DNA from: Gordionus sp. m RMFG-2023
Taxonomy: Eukaryota > Nematomorpha > Gordioida > Chordodea > Parachordodidae
Length of the DNA: 64,000 bases
Assembly: GCF_954871325.1 (NCBI RefSeq)
Contig: NC_088777.1
Coordinates: 47,965,366 to 48,029,365, forward strand
Direction: 5' to 3'
Made by a program: the position numbers and the translations under genes. The notes under the pieces are model-generated. The model made no database searches. It saw only the letters and a list, made by a program, of their open reading frames with translations, and had not been told where the DNA came from. Each line of letters begins with the position of its first letter. Position 1 is the stretch's first letter. Shown here one piece after another: positions 12,201 to 21,200 of this stretch.

Positions 12201-15200
12201 ATAAAACGAAATAATATTTATATCTTTAAAGCTACATAATTATTAAAAATCAAATTTCTAAATGGTGGGTTTATATTATAATGCGCTATTAAAAAAAAAT
12301 TATTTTTTTTACAACCAATAAAATTTTTCGACCAGTTGGTAATATATAAAAATTTAAATAGAGGTTTTCACCGGACCGAATTTTATACGAACGTTTACCT
12401 TAGTATTCTAGAGTGGGGTACGACTGGATCAAATAATTTCCAATTTACAGAGTTATTCAGATAATAAATGACTCAAGCGACACACAAATTTTTTCCAATA
12501 GCTGTAGAATATCTACCACTATTTTGAGTCTATTACATCTCCGCGTATTGTCTAAGGCCCCATGTTTCATGATTTTCGGCATTCCCTATGACATATTATA
12601 TATAAGTCTAACTAACCTTGAATTCACAGTTAGCACGAATTTACGGCGAGGTATATAATTTCAATTATTATTATATCATTTCTTTTTGAAATAACCAAAA
12701 ATCGGAGAAACTCCCCTATGGATTATTTATCATCATTTTTATGTCCGTATCAATTTACTGTCCCAGCCCGGGTTTACGCGGTTTTTTTCCGGCCAGCCCG
12801 TAACTTTTTAAATTTTGTTTATTCAAAATGGCCCTATTTTTGTTGATAGTTGCCCCAGGGAAGCCGAAAATTACGTGATAGCAAATGAATGTTTAAATGA
12901 CTAATTGCGCAATTTTCCAACCAGTCGATAAAAAGCCCGATTCTTAAAAAGGGCCAGATTTTAGCCAGAATAATATTATGTAAGCCTCGAGATCTGTCAA
13001 ACAGATGCCCTAATCTTCCTGCCTATGATTAAAAAAATCTCCAGATTTCCATAATATTATTTTTGATTATCGGGCCGTTAAAATCGATCCAAATCGGGCT
13101 TATCAATACACCAATTGATTAATACAAAAATTAGGTCAAGGCGGGCTTTGGCCTTAATCTGCAGGTCTCCTGATTAATATTATATCACAATTTCAATTAA
13201 TGAAACATTTCAAATTTATCATACCTGCTTCTTTTTTTAATTGGCTGAGAACTATATCACAATTTCGATTTGGTTAATTAAAATAAGAAATTTCAAATTT
13301 ATCGTACCTGCTTTTTTTTGGTTGGCTGAGATTGGGAAACAACGTGAAGCGCGTTATCGCCGCTCAAGGGATGCTTAAAACCGTGTAATTCGTTTACAAA
13401 TTTTTTTATACGGCCCATGTCGCTTTTGCGTATGGCGTCCAAAAATTGGATTCCTCTGTATTCATCTGATAACGTTACAACAAAAAAAAAAGAAGGATAT
13501 TGGTAAAACTTAAAATGTATCGCTTTCCATATCTTTCCCTCATTACTTACTTTCCCCGTGGATAATATGAAATGAACTCACATAGCATCCTGGTCCTAAG
13601 CTCATCGTCGTAGGCACAGTCGAAGGTCGAACGACCGTGACAATTGAGTAAAGTTGGGTCGGCGCCGTGACTTATGAGTAGACTACAAACATCCAGCCTG
13701 TTTTTATGAGCCGCTTCGTGTAGGGGAGTGAAGTGCCACAAATCTTGGGCGTTAACGTCGGCTCCGTGATTTATTAAAAGTTCGGCTATCTCAAAGTGAC
13801 CATACGAACTGGCGTTGTGGAGGGGGACTAAGCCACTTTTTTAATTTTGGTTTGTAGTTTAATTTATTACTAGAATGGGATCCGATGGGTTGCAAATGTC
13901 AACGAAAGAGGCTGATGTCAGGAAGGGCATCCAATAATAAAAACTTGTCCAAACCTGCTATAAACCCTTCCGTTTAACATGCCTAAGGCAAAATACAGTT
14001 AAATGGATGGATGTCGTCTGGTGTAAGTAGGAAGGAAGAAGACAAGCTGGGTGAAAGAGATAGATGATGATATTAAAATGGTAGATTAGAATGGTGGTGA
14101 TGCCCAGGAACGTAGAAAATGGAGAAATGAGATTAGAGGGGAAACTGGTTTACCTAGGTGAAGCCGGAAATGGACCACGAAACGAGGAATAATCCCATTG
14201 GTCTAGAACTCAAAACAAAGCTCAAACTAAAATGATCATTATTTATATGATCAAAGATTTAATCTTGGGGATTAATGAATAAAATTTTTATATACCGTCT
14301 TATTTATGTGATATCTTCATTGATACTTTTTATGAATTTTTTATCAAAAAGTTATAAATATCAGCCTCAAAAAGGAACTTTTAAAAGAAAGTAATTTCAA
14401 TCACAATAATCCATGAATGTAATTGCAAAAAAATCATCGATACTATTAATATTTAAATAATTGATCAAATAAAAAAAAAGTTTGAATAAATTATTTTTCC
14501 ATATTAAATAATGTCCGGAATTTTGATTGGAGGAGATCCCAAAAATATTAATTAAAATCTGCTTTCAATTGTAAATTAATTAATTAATTCTTTATTTAAT
14601 TAATAAATGTTTGTTTTAGAAACCTGATTATAAGATCATTTTCCAGTTGAATATGATGAATTCATATGACCTTTAAAAAAACACACTAGATACATACAAG
14701 TATAAAAATCTCTAAAAATGGCACGAGGAAATCTCAACTATATAATAATTTAAGGGTTTTCTAAAAATAAAAAAAAAAACTTGTTCTATTAGAGTAACCG
14801 AACTTAAAAAAGACAAAAAATTTTTTTAAATCATATACCCCTTATCTTTGACTTGAGGGTCGGCACCATTTTTCAGAAGTATTTTAACTATACTGGTTAT
14901 GTTGTACCCGCTGGCTAAATGGAGTGGCGTTGACATTCTACCATCGTCGGCGTGGCAGTTGGTGTTGTAAGGTGTCAACAAGTAGCAAAATTTTTCCTCG
15001 TTGCCCAACTTAGAGGCCTCGAGTAATTCGTCTTTTTTGTATTCGCCTTGTTTCGTGTTTTTTTTTTGGATAATCAAGAAATTATTCGTTTTCCTAATGA
15101 AATATGGAGGTTTTAATCTTTTGGAAGAGGTAATATTCCCTAAAAAAAGATATAAACATGGTTTGGGACAGAAATCCCAAAGCTAGTTTTTAATAAGTTT

Positions 15201-18200
15201 CAAAATATGGCGTCTTATTGTTTATATTTTTTGATGTTTAACAGTTTTAGAACCGGAACCAGGAAACGACGCCAAATTTAAGAACCGAATGCGGAAAACA
15301 AAAATCTTAGGAACCCTAAATATCTATTTTTTTAAAAAAAATATTCAGAATAATAAAATAATTAGAACATGGGGCATAAAATGGTGAGAGTAAAATTCGG
15401 TGACGGAAAGGAAGGAGTTAGGCAAGTAGAACAGATACGGAAGAGAGTAGAGTCTGAAAGATTGAGATCCAGCCATGATGCGGCGAGGAGGGAGGGATAG
15501 ATATCTTAGCAATTCTCGAGTTAAAGCACATAGAAAATAATAATACTAATAATGATAATTAACCCAAGATGGTAGTACCTCCGCAGTTCCGAGATTAAAT
15601 CTAATTTAAAATCGATAATGATAATTAACCCAAGTTAGTAATACCTCCGCAATTCCGGAATTACATCACATTAATAAAAAAACAAAATAAATATCATTTT
15701 CCTTTATAGAATTTCGGGAATAATTAAAATACGATATTAATATATGTAGTAAAACTTTTAAAATATTTTACATCATATAGTTTTTTTATATTTATGTTAA
15801 CATATGTAGAGAATAATAAATAATTACATTTTGATTTTATTTACAAAACCCCCCTGTTTGTCTTTGTTAAACAACAATTTTAATTTTTTTTTGTATGTTC
15901 AAGGGTTTTCATTTAATGGGGGCGTGTTATAAATAGTTGTATTTATTTATTAATATTAGATAAATTTTTTTGTGTGAGTCATGAAATATTTTTTTTTGTT
16001 TGGAATTTTATTTTTAATATTTTTTTTTAAAAGTTTCGCGCAGTCATCATGAACATTATTATATAAATATTTTTAATATTTATTATGTAAAAATAATTTA
16101 ATATTTATAAAGTAAAAAATAATCATATATAAACTAAAAAAAAAAGTGGAAAATTATTATTTTATAATTATATTTTTTTTTTAAAAATCCTTCTTTCGTT
16201 TAAAAGAAAAATAAAGACGAGATATTATTCCTTGTTGTGAAATTAATAAAAAAAGGTAAAAAAAAAATAAACTGCTAAGTTAAACGTTTCTGTGCATTGC
16301 GAAACGTTGAAATTGGTGCCGTGACCAGGATGCCATTATCGCTCGTACTTGCTCAAGATGCGCAAAATCGAGAACATAGATCTCTTTTCTCGTTATTAAG
16401 AAAACAAACATAGAGACCCTGTATATCTTCCAGAAACCAAGATAGTTAGCGGCGTAGTTACCTATGATTTCAAATATGTCGATGTGCTTATAAGCTTGTG
16501 ATAAATTGTCATGTGCTTCCTTGTTATCTAAAGTTGATCCTGACATCCGCATCTTTTCCCAAGCTTCAGATGCAGCATGTGCATCTCGAAGGTTTTTGCT
16601 CTGTAAACTATACGTGGTAAATATGCTAGAAACTTTACTCAGTACGTTGTCGCCTATATTGCAGCTACCCATTCCAACTGTAACGATCATTTTTGCTTTA
16701 TGTGCTGAGGAGTTCCAGCGTTGTATAGCCTTAGGCGATGCTGTAGCAACTATTTTTCCCGATATAAACTGGTTCATTATTTGGAATGCAGCTTTGAAGT
16801 CGGTGATTATCGGTAACCCAGAATAATTGTGAAAAATCCTACGTATCAATTCGCCATACATCCCTAGTTTCTGGTATTTATCGAAGCTTCCAGTCTTTAG
16901 CCCTTCCAGATAACAGTACCGTGAGTGTAGGTCTACCCAGTCTTCATCTATTAGAGCCAGATTTTCATCTAGTGATTCACAGAACATGGCGTTGAGCCCT
17001 AACCTATATGCATGGGAGGCATTTCTGAACTTAACGTTTGCCTGTATTCTTTTCTTGTCAAACACGCCTTTAAAGTTCTTATGTGTGAAACGTGAGTCAT
17101 TTGCTATATCCATCAAGCACACAAGGGCGTGTGCCGTTTGATTATCATAAGTTGGAGTTATAAAGACTCTAGCCATAGCAGGTCTAAAGATATAATAGTA
17201 AATTTGTCTTTAATAATAACTTTTAACTTTTCACGTTTTAACGAATTACGGATCTGCTGTTCCTGTCCAACCTTGGAATAATCCATCGCTGAGAAGAGCG
17301 TGCGCCAAAATCCCTCTTTTGGAAATGCATGCTTGTATGTCTTTCAGAATAAGCTCTAAGTTTAGCCACTTGCCTGTGCTAGTAAGTCTAAGGTTGTAGT
17401 CATGGTGCTGGGCCCAGTGATGTCTAGGTGCACTTGGGCTCCAGGAGTTCTACGCAGAAAATTATAGGCCGCTCGATGGAACCGACCAGGGCAGGTTCAG
17501 AAAGGCGTTCAGATATTGCCTGAATTGGCTCAGTGCAGCGATGGATAAGGTACAGGAACCTGAAACCCTGGCCAAAATGATGAAATCTTCACTTGCCATA
17601 TTGCAAAATTGTATGCATTATAAACACGAGAAATTAAATCTTGGCATGGACAAACGATTAAGGAAATTAGAGGAAGAACTCAACAGCATAGGGAGATTGG
17701 AGGTTAGCATTTAGCTTTAAGACATAGCGGGGCACTAGAAAGAGAACAGATAAACTTAGCATACATGTACCATTTACTCCCAGCACCAGATGCACCTCCA
17801 CTCAAGGAGATTATGAAGTGGATATCAAATTAAAGGAGGGATATGTGCCCAAGTTTTGTGCATTACGTCGGATACCGTTCGAATGGCGAAATGAAGTAGA
17901 CAAGGAATTGGAGCAGTGGGTGCAGAAGGGCATTGTTTGTCCAGTGGAATATAGCGAATGGGCAACACTGTTAGTACCCGTGAAGAAGGCCAATGGAAAG
18001 CTTCGTTTATGCGCTGATTTTCGGGTCACGCTAAACCCGTGGGTTGTGGAGATAAAATATCCGTTACCTCGGATTGAAGAAATATTAGCTAATTTGAAGG
18101 GTAGCATATATTTTTCAAAGGTGGACTTTTCGAACGCTTACTTACAATTGAAGGTAAAACCCGAGGTACAAAAGCTATTAACGATCACGACTCCGAAGGG

Positions 18201-21200
18201 ATTGTATGCCTTCTGTAGATTGCCGTTTGGACTGTATATCTTTTCACATAGATTGCACATATTTCATGAGAGGCCATAAGAAAGGCTTCTCTAAAAACTT
18301 GCCTACGTTGTCCGATTATTACTTTAATTTTATTATTATTAATTATCAATGTATGATTTTAATAAATCACACATATTTTTAACAATTAGATCATTTTCAG
18401 ATTTGACTACCCATATAGCAGAAAATCTTGTATGTTCTTCTCCATCTATAATGAGGTGAGTAAAGACTGGCATTTGATAATGATTTAATTTATAAGTTGC
18501 ATCAACCAGGAGAATCTCTGGGAAATTCATTCAAATATTCCCTCATATTTGGTGTTTGGCAATAAATCCCCCTGAAGGCTGTTATTTTCAGTGACTATTT
18601 TGATAATATTATTAGGGTTTTGATTTTTTAATAAGTTGATAACATCCAAAAGTTCAGACTTCAGAGTCCCCTGGCTGATATAGCGTTTTCTTTTTTATAG
18701 ATTTGTAGCTTAAATTCCTTTTTGTTGGAGATCATATTTTATTTTAGGAAATGAGTCACCATATTCTGAACATTTAATAATAACTGCTCTTGATTCTTCC
18801 GCCATTTTACTAAATTAGAATCTAAATTAATATATAAAAATGGTAATATATTTGATAAAAAAATATACCCAAATCAAATTGTATTGAATAAAAAAAAATA
18901 CTATCAAATGCAAAACCAATTAAATAAGCAAAGTGTCATTAGAACATTTACAAGTAGTAAAGGTGATTGAAATGTTCCCTTCAAGAGTGCCTATAAAAGC
19001 AAAATTCATGCAAATAAACTGGAAACATAATTTCGCTAGATACAATTGACATTTTCAAGGCCATTCATATTTTATATATTACATTTACTCTATCAAAGCA
19101 TATTCATATAATTTAAATAGATTACATATAAATTGATAAAAAAATACTTACTGGCTAATATCTAATTTTCAAGGATAATATTAACTTCCTTCAGATGAAA
19201 ATTTTTACAAATTGAGACATAAAAGTAATATAAACTGTTTTATTAAATTTTAAATATAAAATCATTATTGTAACTAAGTATATAAAATATAATATACTTT
19301 TAAATATAAATTGAGTATTCAAATTATAAAACGAGTATTTACAATAAACGAGGGCATTTAGATTCGTACGCGTTTATTTATATGAAAATAAACATGTAAA
19401 CCTTTTTGGCGTGCTTGGTGATTCATGAAAATCGTGAAAAAACAGTGCACGCTTAGCGCGCATTATCATTAGCCGTCGGTTCATGGGGGAAACCAAAAAA
19501 TGGCATGTGACCAGCTAATTTGTATTCAACATGGCTACAAAAATGCATTAAATTATTCCTTCAGTGTGGGTAAGTATTTGAATTTATATATATTAGGGTT
19601 CATAAAAAGATTATTATTTTTACCCGTAAACACGGATTTGACAACCGGGTCGGCTATATCGAACGCGGATTTTCCGTCAGAGTTGGATAAGTTAAAATTC
19701 GCCCCGTACTGAATCAATACTTGTTGATAGTTAATGATATTTATTATTATTATTTTTTGTCTATTTAAATCATTGAATAAAATTCGAAAATTGTAGTGCT
19801 CACAAAAATTAAGCATTAGCGTTTGGAATTATGTTTACCCATTTGTTAACATAAACTATTATTGCGTTTTTCTTAAAACCAATTTGGACGTTATCACTTT
19901 TAAATATTTTATTTGAAATAAACCGCATCAAAATGCTTCAATCTGAATCGGATCATTTCAAAAAATAAAATGTATTTTAAAAAAATAATCATGACTATCC
20001 CATTATTTTTCTTCTTCATGAAAAAAAAAATCTTTGGCATTTAGGGATTCGAACCAGATTTTGGGTTGAGGAATTTTAAATTCCATTTGATAACCATGAT
20101 CCTAGGTCAACGTGTTTAGCCAAACAATTATAAATTTCTGAACCTAAATTCGGGTTGGAAGCCCTGATTGTATTTGATCTTAAAAATTTATTTACTGAGG
20201 CAAGTCTCCGCCTTTCCCTTGATAACCGCTTCGTGCAAGGGCGTAAAATTCCAATTGTCAGTAGAATTTGGATCGGACTTATGTTTCAGTAACAGTTGAA
20301 CGACCTCGTAGTGACCAAATGAACACGCGTTATGTAGGGGTATTAAGCCACCCTCGTCTTTTATATCGACATCGGCACCTATCTGAATTAGATAATTTAC
20401 CACTTCCTGCCTACCAAATCCTTTTATTTATTTATTTTACGTCAGAGAATTTTATCATTATAATTAACAATGTGGAAAAACTCAATTTAGGTATTTCTAA
20501 GAACAATGATAAATCAAGATGTTACCCAAATCAAGATGTTGAAATTTCATAATTAATATTAATTGATATTATTATTTTAATAAAAATAATGGAGTTATAT
20601 TTAAATCCAAAATTATTACGTGGAGTCGACCTAGTCGAAAACTGACTAGAGTTATGAACTCAGTTTTTTAGCTCTATTAGTGAAGTTGGGTCGACTAGAG
20701 GACGAGTATTTCAAATTAGTATTTATATTATTATTAATAAACAACATTTGTTATGTTTTTTTTCAGTCGTGAATATGAGTTATATACTTGAGTCGACCAG
20801 ATGACGAGTATATGTTATGAACGTGAATCGTTTTTAAACTTAGGTAAATTGGAGAATTTTATATTATAAATTCTTGGGGTGGGGGGGGGGGGGGGTGGTT
20901 GTTATTTTTTAGGTAAATTTTTTAATATTAATAAAGGATTGGCAGTTTTATGATTGGTTCATTTTTTACTGTATATAAATATTTTTTTTTGTAGTATAGT
21001 ATTTATAGATTTTAAAAAATCATTTAGGAATTTTTAAAATATTTTTTCCTAAATTATGTGAAGGAATAGAGGGTTCTTAGCCATACATACAGCATCTATA
21101 TTAGGGGGGGACGGTTAGGGGTAGGAACATTTTGCTTATAAATTTTTTGAATAGAGTAGGCATCAAGGTGGGGGGGGGGGGGGGGGTTTAAATTATTTTG

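Noticed and set aside
16506-16826. 106-codon plus-strand frame
   Set aside because: It is the antisense shadow of the longer 298-codon minus-strand frame.
17811-18107. 98-codon minus-strand frame
   Set aside because: Antisense to the reverse-transcriptase fragment, which has clear homology on the plus strand.
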